From Streptomyces sp. MH60 (lineage in GTDB: Bacteria; Actinomycetota; Actinomycetes; Streptomycetales; Streptomycetaceae): DNA of 49,970 nucleotides. How positions within the stretch are numbered: position 1 is the first letter of the stretch; every line of letters begins with the position of its first letter. Below the pieces are notes generated by a model. That model made no database searches, was not told where the DNA came from, and saw only the letters and a list, made by a program, of their open reading frames with translations. Of this stretch, positions 26,326-34,600 are shown one piece after another. The translations under genes were made by a program, and so were the position numbers. The stretch spans positions 1 through 49,970 of the forward strand of contig NZ_MULI01000051.1 in assembly GCF_002939385.1 (NCBI RefSeq), read 5' to 3'.

Positions 26326-27162
26326 TTAGCGCTTCTTGTTCGTCTTGCGGCGGCGGACGATGTACTTGTTCGACGCCTTCTTGGGCGAACGAGTACGGCC
26401 TTCCTTCTTGCCCCAGGGGGACACCGGGTGGCGACCACCCGAGGTACGGCCTTCGCCACCACCGTGCGGGTGGTCCACCGGGTTCATGACCACACCACGC
26501 ACGGTCGGGCGAACGCCCAGCCAGCGCTTACGGCCCGCCTTGCCCCAGTTGATGTTGCTCTGCTCGGCGTTGCCGACCTCGCCGACCGTGGCGCGGCAGC
26601 GCTGGTCGACCAGGCGGATCTCTCCGGACGGCATGCGCAGGTGGGCCATCGTGCCCTCCTTCGCGAGCAGCTGCACGGAGGCACCGGCGGAGCGGGCGAA
26701 CTTGGCGCCGCCACCGGGACGGAGCTCGATCGCGTGGATCGTGGTACCGACCGGGATGTTGCGGAGCGCCAGGTTGTTGCCCGGCTTGATGTCGGCCCCG
26801 GGACCGTTCTCGACGCGGTCACCCTGCTGCAGGTTGCGCGGGGCGAGGATGTAGCGCTTCTCGCCGTCGGCGTAGTGCAGCAGCGCGATGCGCGCGGTGC
26901 GGTTGGGGTCGTACTCGATGTGCGCGACCTTCGCCGGCACGCCGTCCTTGTCGTGCCGACGGAAGTCGATGACACGGTAGGCGCGCTTGTGTCCGCCACC
27001 CTGGTGGCGAACGGTCACACGACCGGCGTTGTTACGGCCGCCCTTGCTGTGCAGCGGGCGGACCAGCGACTTCTCCGGCGTGGACCGCGTGACCTCGACG
27101 AAGTCGGCGACGCTGGAGCCACGACGGCCCGGCGTAGTCGGCTTGTACTTGCGGATTCCCAT
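26326..27162 (-). CDS. rplB: 50S ribosomal protein L2
   Basis: 278 residues. It starts MGIRKYKPTTPGRRGSSVAD; the functional histidine region near the C-terminus is seen in VMNPVDHPHGGGEGRTSGGR. L2 is needed for subunit joining and peptidyl transfer. It lies 40 bases after rplW. Confidence 0.98.
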   Translation of the reverse strand: MGIRKYKPTTPGRRGSSVADFVEVTRSTPEKSLVRPLHSKGGRNNAGRVTVRHQGGGHKRAYRVIDFRRHDKDGVPAKVAHIEYDPNRTARIALLHYADGEKRYILAPRNLQQGDRVENGPGADIKPGNNLALRNIPVGTTIHAIELRPGGGAKFARSAGASVQLLAKEGTMAHLRMPSGEIRLVDQRCRATVGEVGNAEQSNINWGKAGRKRWLGVRPTVRGVVMNPVDHPHGGGEGRTSGGRHPVSPWGKKEGRTRSPKKASNKYIVRRRKTNKKR

Positions 27163-27202
27163 TTCTCAGTCCTCGTCCGATTCCGGACGATCCGGACCTC
27201 CG

Positions 27203-27622
27203 TCAGGAGGTCGGACCGCCGAAGATGTCGATACGGTCGCCCTCGGCGAGGGTCACGATCGCGCGCTTGCTGTCGGCACGCTTGCCGAAGCCCGTGCGGG
27301 TCCGCTTCCGCTTGCCCTGGCGGTTGATCGTGTTGACCCCGGTGACCTTGACCGAGAAGACCGCCTGGACGGCCTCCTTGATCTGGGTCTTGTTGGAGCC
27401 CGGCGCGACGATGAACGTGTACTTGTTCTCGTCGAGGAGCGCGTAGCTCTTCTCGGACACGACCGGCTTCAGCAGCACGTCACGGGGGTCCGTGAACGCC
27501 TTGCTGGCCGGGGTGACGACGGTGTTCTTGCCCTCGGCCTCGTGGCGGCGCGCCTTGGCGACGCGCGCGGCCTTGGCGGCCTTGGCCGCCTTGGAGGCGA
27601 TGCTCGGGTGACGCGTAGCCAT
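27203..27622 (-). CDS. rplW: 50S ribosomal protein L23
   Basis: 139 residues. The L23 domain begins near residue 47 (DPRDVLLKPVVSEKSYALLD). An Ala/Lys/Arg-rich N-terminal extension of about 45 residues (SKAAKAAKAARVAKARRHEA) precedes it, as in other streptomycetes. L23 is the docking site for trigger factor and SRP. Its start overlaps the rplD stop by one base. Confidence 0.97.
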   Translation of the reverse strand: MATRHPSIASKAAKAAKAARVAKARRHEAEGKNTVVTPASKAFTDPRDVLLKPVVSEKSYALLDENKYTFIVAPGSNKTQIKEAVQAVFSVKVTGVNTINRQGKRKRTRTGFGKRADSKRAIVTLAEGDRIDIFGGPTS

Positions 27623-28278
27623 CAGGCTTCGCTCCCTTCGGTGTCAGCGGCCTTGGGGCCAGACACGAAGGACTCGAAAGCGGCCTGGGTGAAGACCACG
27701 TCGTCCGAGACGAGAACGTCGTACGTGTTCAGCTGGCCCGGCTCCAGGATGTGGATCTGGGGCAGGTTGCGGGCGGACAGCCACGCGGCCTCGTCGGCGC
27801 GGTCGACGACCAGGAGCAGGTTCTTGCGCTCCGAGATCTTGCCGAACAGCGTCCGGGCGGCCTTCGTGGACGGGTTCTCGCCCTCGATGACGCCGGTGAC
27901 GACGTGGATGCGGTTGTGGCGGGCCCGGTCGGTGAGGGCGTGGCGCAGGGCCGCGGCCTTCATCTTCTTCGGGGTCCGCTGCGAGTAGTCACGCGGCTGC
28001 GGGCCGTGGACGACGCCACCGCCGGCGAACTGCGGCGCACGGGTCGAACCCTGGCGGGCGCGGCCGGTGCCCTTCTGGCGGTACGGCTTCTTGCCGCCAC
28101 CACGGACCTCGCCGCGACGCTTGGTCTTGTGCGTGCCCTGGCGGGCAGCGGCGTTCTGCGCGACGACGACCTGGTGGATCAGCGGGATGCTGATCTTCTC
28201 CACGCCGAAGATCTCCGCGGGGAGCTCGACGCTTCCGGTCTTCTCGCCGGCAGGCGAAAGGATGTCAACAGTGCTCAT
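27622..28278 (-). CDS. rplD: 50S ribosomal protein L4
   Basis: 218 residues. It starts MSTVDILSPAGEKTGSVELP; the rRNA-binding loop GGGKKPYRQKGTGRARQGST reaches the exit tunnel. In E. coli L4 also represses its own S10 operon; whether the long leader here serves this is unknown. It lies 8 bases after rplC. Confidence 0.98.
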   Translation of the reverse strand: MSTVDILSPAGEKTGSVELPAEIFGVEKISIPLIHQVVVAQNAAARQGTHKTKRRGEVRGGGKKPYRQKGTGRARQGSTRAPQFAGGGVVHGPQPRDYSQRTPKKMKAAALRHALTDRARHNRIHVVTGVIEGENPSTKAARTLFGKISERKNLLLVVDRADEAAWLSARNLPQIHILEPGQLNTYDVLVSDDVVFTQAAFESFVSGPKAADTEGSEA

Positions 28279-28286
28279 CGGTTACC

Positions 28287-28931
28287 TCAGGCCCCCTTGG
28301 CCGCAGTGCGGACCAGGACGAGGCCGCCGTTCGGACCAGGAACCGCGCCCTTGATGAGGAGCAGGCCCTTCTCCGCGTCAACGGCGTGAACGGTCAGGTT
28401 CTGGGTGGTGACCCGCTCGTTGCCCATGCGACCCGCCATGCGCATGCCCTTGAAGACACGGCCGGGGGTGGCACAGCCACCGATGGATCCGGGCATGCGG
28501 TGCACACGGTGGGCACCGTGCGACGCCTTGCCACCCTTGAAGTTGTGGCGCTTCATGACGCCGGCGAAGCCCTTGCCCTTGCTCTTCGCGGTGACGTCGA
28601 CCTTCACGCCGGACTCGAAGGCCTCAGCGGTGATCTCCTGGCCGAGGGTGTACTCGCTGGCACCAGCGGTACGGATCTCGACGAGGTGACGACGGGGGGT
28701 GACGTCGGCCTTGGCGAAGTGGCCCTTGAGGGGCTTGTTCACCTTGCGCGGGTCGATCTCGCCGAAGGCGATCTGGACCGACTCGTAGCCGTCGACGTCG
28801 TTCGTGCGGACCTGGGTGACGACGTTGGGGCCGGCCTTGACGACGGTGACCGGAACAACACGGTTGTTCTCGTCCCACACCTGCGTCATGCCGAGCTTCT
28901 CGCCCAGGATGCCCTTGATCTGCTTGGTCAT
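28287..28931 (-). CDS. rplC: 50S ribosomal protein L3
   Basis: 214 residues from MTKQIKGILGEKLGMTQVWD. The long loop toward the peptidyl-transferase centre holds KRHNFKGGKASHGAHRVHRM and PGSIGGCATPGRVFKGMRM. ATG at 28931; an earlier in-frame start lies in the rpsJ gap and is not supported. It lies 16 bases after rpsJ. Confidence 0.97.
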   Translation of the reverse strand: MTKQIKGILGEKLGMTQVWDENNRVVPVTVVKAGPNVVTQVRTNDVDGYESVQIAFGEIDPRKVNKPLKGHFAKADVTPRRHLVEIRTAGASEYTLGQEITAEAFESGVKVDVTAKSKGKGFAGVMKRHNFKGGKASHGAHRVHRMPGSIGGCATPGRVFKGMRMAGRMGNERVTTQNLTVHAVDAEKGLLLIKGAVPGPNGGLVLVRTAAKGA

Positions 28932-28947
28932 CTTCAGATCACCGCCC

Positions 28948-29256
28948 TCAGAGCTTGATCTCGATGTCGACACCGGCCGGGAGGTCGAGTCGCATCAGAG
29001 AGTCAACGGTCTTGGGGGTCGGGTCGAGGATGTCGATCAGGCGCTTGTGCGTGCGCATCTCGAAGTGCTCGCGCGAGTCCTTGTACTTGTGCGGCGACTT
29101 GATGACGCAGTACACGTTCTTCTCAGTGGGCAGCGGCACCGGGCCCGCGACCGACGCACCAGTGCGCGTCACCGTCTCGACGATCTTCTTCGCCGAAGAG
29201 TCGATGACCTCGTGGTCGTAGGCCTTGAGCCGGATGCGGATCTTCTGTCCCGCCAT
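28948..29256 (-). CDS. rpsJ: 30S ribosomal protein S10
   Basis: 102 residues. It starts MAGQKIRIRLKAYDHEVIDS; the signature PLPTEKNVYCVIKSPHKYKD lies mid-protein. S10 doubles as NusE in transcription antitermination. First gene of the ribosomal supercluster here, preceded by about 450 bases without a gene. Confidence 0.98.
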   Translation of the reverse strand: MAGQKIRIRLKAYDHEVIDSSAKKIVETVTRTGASVAGPVPLPTEKNVYCVIKSPHKYKDSREHFEMRTHKRLIDILDPTPKTVDSLMRLDLPAGVDIEIKL

Positions 29257-29706
29257 GGCTACTCAGTAGTCCTGTCTCTCGAAACGCTCTGGACCCGGTG
29301 GTCCCTTTTCTTCCGCTCCCCCTCCGACCCACGCGGTCGGGCGTGTCGCGCTCTCGCTGACATGGATGTCCCTCTTCGGGACTTCCCTGCAGTGGGAGTC
29401 GCGGGCCCTTCCGGAACCGCAGGCCGGGGGCGAGAGGCCCACCGGGTGCCTGGCCTGCACCCCGCTGACACTTCCCGGAAGATTCCCGTACGTCCGCCCC
29501 TGATCAGGAGCGACGAGTACTGTGGGACTCGCTTCCGGTCCCCCCGGCGGGAGGCGCGCAGCATCGGCACTCGACCGAGCAACCCCGCTAGTCTGCCATA
29601 CGGGGCGCGGGGCTGGCCAATCGGGCCGGAGAGAATACCCCGGGGGTGACGGAGATCAAACCCGGGCGGGTGGTGTGACCGCCATCCCGCTGTCCGGGGG
29701 ACAGGT
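29257..29706 (-). promoter_or_regulatory. S10 operon leader and upstream region
   Basis: 450 bases between rpsJ and the nearest accessory gene. The reading frames here (minus strand, up to 170 codons) have no recognisable protein content. A leader of about 320 bases would result from the promoter proposed at 29590-29620. A weak 6-bp hairpin (CTGTCC / GGACAG, 29690-29704) directly after the accessory gene could be a poor terminator; otherwise transcripts from the RHS island could run into rpsJ. Confidence 0.5.
29590..29620 (-). promoter_or_regulatory. Possible rpsJ promoter
   Basis: On the minus strand, TTGGCC (29615-29620) and CAGACT (29590-29595) stand 19 bases apart, close to the streptomycete vegetative consensus TTGACN / TAGACT. 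This is the best match I found in the rpsJ upstream region. Confidence 0.4.
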
Positions 29707-30132
29707 TCAGAGCGCCATCGGGAACTTCTCTTCCAGGAGCCAGTACTCGCCGCCCTCGGTGCTGGCGGCAAGGGCGAGGTGACCGCTCAGCGACCTGGCG
29801 ATGAAGAGGAGCTCGCCCGGTTGATCCGCTGTGGACGAGATCGATGTCCGCTCGGTCAGCCTCACCCGGACCCACCCCAGCTCCATACCGGCGGCGGCCA
29901 GGAACGAACCGTCATCGGCCACCAGCCCTCCGGCGCGGGCGCGCGCCCTCCAACGCTCGTCCACGACCTGCCTCGCGTCGCCCCCGCTCCGCGGGATGCG
30001 CTCGACTGGTTCCGCATCCAGGTGCACCACGCGGCGGAACGCTTCCGTGACGGTCGGCCCACCCTGCCCCTCGTACGCTCCCAGCACTTCAAGGCCGGCA
30101 CTTTCGAGGCGGGATTGTGCTTTCGCGTCCAT
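29707..30132 (-). CDS. Hypothetical protein, candidate orphan immunity protein
   Basis: 141 residues, intact, starting MDAKAQSRLESAGLEVLGAY. ATG at 30132 is supported by GAGGTG seven bases upstream. No signal peptide or transmembrane helix. Residues 75-141 read as a small beta-rich domain (GSFLAAAGMELGWVRVRLTE, SLSGHLALAASTEGGEYWLL). No family recognised. It starts inside the last codons of the frameshifted RHS C-terminal fragment, exactly where an immunity gene follows its toxin. By position I infer that it once protected against that lost toxin tip. Confidence 0.7.
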   Translation of the reverse strand: MDAKAQSRLESAGLEVLGAYEGQGGPTVTEAFRRVVHLDAEPVERIPRSGGDARQVVDERWRARARAGGLVADDGSFLAAAGMELGWVRVRLTERTSISSTADQPGELLFIARSLSGHLALAASTEGGEYWLLEEKFPMAL

Positions 30133-30465
30133 TACATAACACCTCAATCAGTTCTGAAAAGAAATGATGGTCTCCGCCGGGTTTGTCCAGCGCCCGATAA
30201 CGCTCCGGAGCGAGACCGGGAACGTCCGTGTCTTTCAACGGGTTACGGACATAGGCGGATGGGTTCGGAGCCGGAGAAAGACCCAGTGGGTCCGAAGTGA
30301 CGCATCTACCGGTTTCCGGGCCGAAGTGCCGGAAGTAGTCGTAGTGGAGTCCAGACTCGGGGTCTCCTTCGGCCAGGCAGTAGCGCCCCAAAGAGTGCAT
30401 CGGGCACGCCATGCCACCGTGCCCGATTCGTCCACGAGATCGGTGGGGGTGCCGATTAGGTCACG
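30089..30465 (-). pseudogene. Remnant of a second RHS toxin C-terminus (frameshifted, N-terminus lost)
   Basis: Two frames together spell an RHS core end. The first reads DLIGTPTDLVDESGTVAWRA...CTLWGATAWP (about 30465-30370). The second reads DPESGLHYDYFRHFGPETGR, then DPLGLSPAPNPSAYV and DTDVPGL (about 30365-30195). The intact gene at 31683 has the same parts in one frame with about 13 more residues (the PLRFPGQYQ stretch) between them, so a small deletion caused the frameshift. Only about 35 residues follow the last PGL motif, so the toxin domain itself is missing. The rest of the protein upstream is absent. Confidence 0.8.
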
Positions 30466-30720
30466 AAGCTCGCCCATGCCTCCGGCGTGAGTGCGAGTCG
30501 GGGCCAGCGGTGTCCTTGGAGTCACGGATATGGATGGTGGTGGGGGTGGGGGCGACTTCGAGATCGAGGACGCGTAGCTGCCTGGGGTGGGAGACGGGGC
30601 GGCCTCCGAAGTGCGGTCGGCATTACCTGAAGCTCCAGGTACGGCAACTCCGCTATGCCCCATATGTGTTCGAGCTGTCGGCGCAGCACCGTTGTGTCCC
30701 CGACCGGGCGGCACAACGTC
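30456..30720 (-). pseudogene. Remnant of an XRE-DUF5753 regulator fused to a DUF397 tail
   Basis: Pieces in different frames: CRPVGDTTVLRRQLEHI with AELPYLELQVMP (about 30716-30618), matching the DUF5753 region RPVGG...QLERLLEM...VSLQVMP of the intact regulator at 43626. Next come GGRPVSHPRQLRVLDLE (from about 30610), matching its NGRPTAEPRELRILELR end; then IHIRDSKDTAGP and, one frame over, RLALTPEAWASFVT with stop TAA at 30456, the C-terminal half of a DUF397 protein. At least two frameshifts and large deletions are needed. The stop lies inside the start of the RHS remnant, so the two remnants are joined. Confidence 0.65.
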
Positions 30721-30897
30721 CCCCTCGCCCTGAGTCCACGCATGGGTATCGGCTCGCTGCCACGTCGTCGCCCACTCCTTCGCCGGACTCCTGCGCTCGC
30801 CCGCCCAGCCCGCGGCGACGAGAACTGCCGCCACTGATGGCTTCGTGAGTTCCTCGAACTCGGCCGGCTGACCCACTTCCGCGCTTACGTCCGCCAT
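30721..30897 (-). pseudogene. Possible N-terminal remnant of a SUKH-type immunity gene
   Basis: From an ATG at 30897 the frame reads PSVAAVLVAAGWAGERRSPA followed by KEWATTWQ, similar to the start of SUKH-3 immunity proteins (a pattern like VLRxAGWxxGRRV then a Trp-containing helix). After about 55 residues it runs into the DUF5753 remnant out of frame. Similarity judged by eye only. Confidence 0.35.
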
Positions 30898-31016
30898 TCA
30901 CTCGTGCTTCCCTGCCCGCGCGAGGCCGTGTCGCACTTGTTGTCGGACGTATCCAGGGGCGGCACGCACGCCCCGGGTCCGGAAGGGCGACTGCGCGAAG
31001 GCGCACGGTCACCCCG

Positions 31017-31661
31017 TCAGGACACAGCGAGCAACTGATCCAGAATCTCGTCGTATGCCCGGAATCCGGCCTTCCCTTCGTCCGGCGCGTCGGACTCGGG
31101 TCGGAGGATGTCCGGCAGGTGCGCGACACGCCACATGCGGAAGACCAGGCTGGGAGTGCTCCCGCCGCTCGGGTCCGCCAGGGCACAGGCGATCGTCAAC
31201 ACCTCGACGATCTGCTCCCCGCCCCGGACGGCCTCGGTGCCGGCCGCGACGGCCGCGGTGACGAGTGCCTGGAGCAGAAGCGTGAGCTGCAGGTCCGCTG
31301 CCATACGGCACATGCGGCGAACCAGCGCCGGCTCCTCCAGCTTCGCCAGGGGCTCGGGGACCCCCGTGACACCCGCGGACCACAGGAGCAGAAAGGCCGC
31401 GGGCACTTCATGATCGCGCAGCCGTCCCAGCTCGTCGACAACGGCCATACCCGAGTCGCTGAACCGGCAGACCGACCGGATACCGCCGAGCAGGCGCCCC
31501 ACGTCCTCGGACCGGTCGTCCAGGAAACGGCCGACCGAGACGTCTGAGACGGACCAGGTACCCGTGGCGTTCACGGCCCCGACCTCCACGACACCGCCGA
31601 GCGGGCCGAAGACACCACGTGCCAGCATGCTCTCCGACATGGGAACGATCGAACCTGCCAC
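31017..31661 (-). CDS. Hypothetical protein, candidate immunity protein of the RHS toxin
   Basis: 214 residues. GTG at 31661 was chosen because GAGGAG lies seven bases upstream; other in-frame starts (GTG 31676, ATG 31640) lack this. It begins 21 bases after the RHS stop codon, the usual place for the cognate immunity gene. An N-terminal beta-rich part (GVFGPLGGVVEVGAVNATGT) is followed by a mostly helical part (RMCRMAADLQLTLLLQALVT). No signal peptide and no family I recognise. A role in binding and neutralising the tip encoded at 31686-32045 is inferred from position. Confidence 0.75.
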   Translation of the reverse strand: MAGSIVPMSESMLARGVFGPLGGVVEVGAVNATGTWSVSDVSVGRFLDDRSEDVGRLLGGIRSVCRFSDSGMAVVDELGRLRDHEVPAAFLLLWSAGVTGVPEPLAKLEEPALVRRMCRMAADLQLTLLLQALVTAAVAAGTEAVRGGEQIVEVLTIACALADPSGGSTPSLVFRMWRVAHLPDILRPESDAPDEGKAGFRAYDEILDQLLAVS

Positions 31662-31682
31662 TGCCGCGCTCCTCACAAGACT

Positions 31683-34600
31683 CTAAAATTGGCCCATCAT
31701 GTGCTGAATCACCGCGTCTCGCTGTGGAAGTACGCGCGGAGAACCTGCATTCAGGATGTCGACCCCCTCCTGAGTGTCCACGAAGTACTCCGGCTGGCGC
31801 CCGGCGGGCCCGCTGTGCTCGCGGAGCACCGAATCAGCGAACGATCTCGGCACTTCGGTCCGCACCACGACTCCTTCGGGACCGGCGTACTGTGTGGCCG
31901 CCCTGTTGAAGTCATCGGTCAGGTATACGCCGGCGTCCGGTGTGTATTCGCGCTGCATGTCGTGAGAGCGGCCCAATGAGAATTCCCCGCCGCTCCAGTC
32001 CCGTGAGCCATGATAGAGAACCACGCTTTCCTCGTCGCAGGACATCAGACCGAAGGGGTCGGTCTGCCGCCACGGATGGGTCACGTAGCTGTAGGGGTCC
32101 GGAGCGGGCGCCAGTCCGAGTGGGTCCAGCGAGGTGTAACGACCGCTCTCCGGGTCGTAGTGGCGGTGGTAGTTGTAGTGCAGCCCTGTTTCTTGGTCCT
32201 GGTACTGCCCGGGAAAGCGGAGCGGGGTGTACGCCCGGCTCCGCCGGGGCCAGGCCGTAGTGCCCCATAGCGTCCGGTGGGCTCTCCAGCTCACCTCGCC
32301 GTGCGGATCGACGAGTTGGGTCGGAGTTCCGACCAGGTCGGTGACGATCGCAAAGAAGCGAGCGTCTACTTCTTCCTGCGTGGCCGAGTCGGTCAGTCGT
32401 TCGGTCTGGGCGATCGGTCGCAGGCCGGAGTGGTCCCAGGTGAGGGTGACCGCATTCGGCAGAGCCGGATCGCTGGTGGTCTCCTCCACGAGAACCGGGC
32501 CGTCCCACGTGAAATCCGTCCGCTCCACGACTGAGTGGCCGTCGTCGCCAAGTCGCTCCTTGGCGATACGGCGGCCGAGAGGGTCGTAGGAGTAGCGCCA
32601 GGCCGTGCCGTCCGGGGTCCTGACTGAGGTGAGTCGGTCCTCGGCGTCCCAGACGTACCGCCAGACTGCGGGCTTCCGGGACAGACGCTTTTTGCAGCGC
32701 TCCACGACCCGTCCGGCAGCATCGTGGACATAGCGCACTCCTCCCGCACGCTCCAGGCGGCTTCCGGCGTAGGAACGGCCGCCTTGCGCCGCTTCCAGTC
32801 CCGGATAGCCGGACCATGAAGCAGAAGTGACGCGTCCTGCGACGTCATAGTCATAGCTTTCCGAACGGCCCTCCCCCTCCAGGCTCCTGACGCGCCTCAT
32901 CGAGTCGGTGGTCAGAACAACAGGACCGTCGATGGCATCGGACACCCGGCTGGGATCGTGCTGCGCTCCGTAGCTGTATTCGCGGCCCTGGACCAGCCGG
33001 TCCGCGGTCGTCCACCGTTCTTCCACAGGCTGACCGCTCGCGTCCCACGTCTGGTCGAGACGCAGCGAAGCACCGATGCGACGGCTGATTTCCTGTCCGG
33101 CGGCATCGCGACCGAATTCAATGGCGTGGCCGGAAGTATTCAGACGGATCATTCGTCCGACAGCGTCATACCCGTACACGGCACGCGCACCGGAGGGCGT
33201 GACGCGCTCAACACGGCGGCCGGCGGAGTCGTACGTCGACACCGTCGACCGGCCGTTCACCCACTCGGCGACGACCCGTCCGGCGAGATCCCGCTCCATC
33301 CTCAGGTCGCAGCCCGGCCCCACGGCACGGACCAACCGTCCCATGGCGTCGTGGACGTACTCGGTGGACTCGGCGCCGACCACCTTGGAACGAAGCCGCC
33401 CCATCGGGTCGTACGTGAACGCGACCTCCTGGCTCGTCGGGTTCAGTCGCCGCGACAACCGGCCGGCTGCGTCCCGCTCATAGGTTGTCCGCTGTTCGTC
33501 GAAGTCCGTTTCGGCAACGAGCCGGCCTGCCGCGTCGTAGGCATATGCCCAACGCAGGCCAAGGGGATTGATCGCATGCGTAAGCCGAAGTGACGCGTCG
33601 TACTCGAATTCGTACCGTCCCCCGTCGGGTTCCGTCTGCGCGGTGAGCAGGTCGAAAGGACCGTATTGGAAGGTCGTCAGGGCGCCGTCCGGCTTCACGT
33701 GGGACGTGCAGTTGCCCTCACCGTCATACGTCCACGTCTCCTGGGTGCCGTCGGGGCCGAGGACACGGGTCGGACGCCCTTCGACGGTCCACCACAGCCT
33801 GGTCGTTTCTCCCAGGGGACCCGTGATGACGCTGAGCCGACCGAAGGAGTCGTACGTGCGTGTGGTGCGCTCCCCCAGAGCACTAGTGGTCTCGCATCGT
33901 AGGCCGGCGGCATTGCAACGCACGGTCGTCGTGGCGCCGAGTGGGTCGGTCACCGATGCGATCGACCCATGGGCGTCGTAGGCGAAACGCGTGCGCGCAC
34001 CGTCCGGTGCGATGGTCTCAAGCCGGTTGCCTCGTGCGTCGTAGGTGTGCTGCCAGTTCGTCCCGTCCGGCAGTGTCACGCGGGTCGGCAGGTGCAGTGC
34101 GTTGTACGCCACCGTGACGACGCCGCCGTCTGGCAGCGAGACATGCGTCGGCCGACCGACTGCGTCCACCTCATAACGCGTGCTGTGCCCAAGGGGATCG
34201 GTACGGGAGAGCAGGTGGTGGTGGTCGTCGTACTCGGTTCGAGTGCAGTGGCCAAGGGGGTCGATCTCGGCAATGACCTGACTGTTGTCGTTGACAACGA
34301 AACGCGTGGTCGCGCCGTCGGTCGTCGTGTGACTGGTGATGCGGTGCCCCGGCCAGGCAGAGAGTTCCTCGTCGTACGTGAATGTGCCGGCGACATGTCC
34401 GGCTTGTCCGGCCTGTGAGACGCATCGCCCATGATCGTCGTAGGCGTAGGTGTACCGGTGGCCGTTGCGGTCGGTCCATGACGTCATGCGCAGGTACTCG
34501 TCATAGGTGAACGCGAGGGCCAGGCCGGATGAGTTGACGACCTCGGTGAGGTTGCCGTCGTCGTAGCCGTATCGCCTGACAACCGTGTCCGAACCGTCCT

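Noticed and set aside
29259..29771. 170-codon minus-strand frame in the S10 leader
   Set aside because: Low-complexity Arg/Pro composition, no ribosome-binding site, and it overlaps the proposed promoter and the end of the neighbouring gene.
30235..30897. A single functional 220-codon gene
   Set aside because: Family motifs appear in more than one frame along it and its end is RHS sequence read out of frame after the deletion, so it is a chain of remnants.
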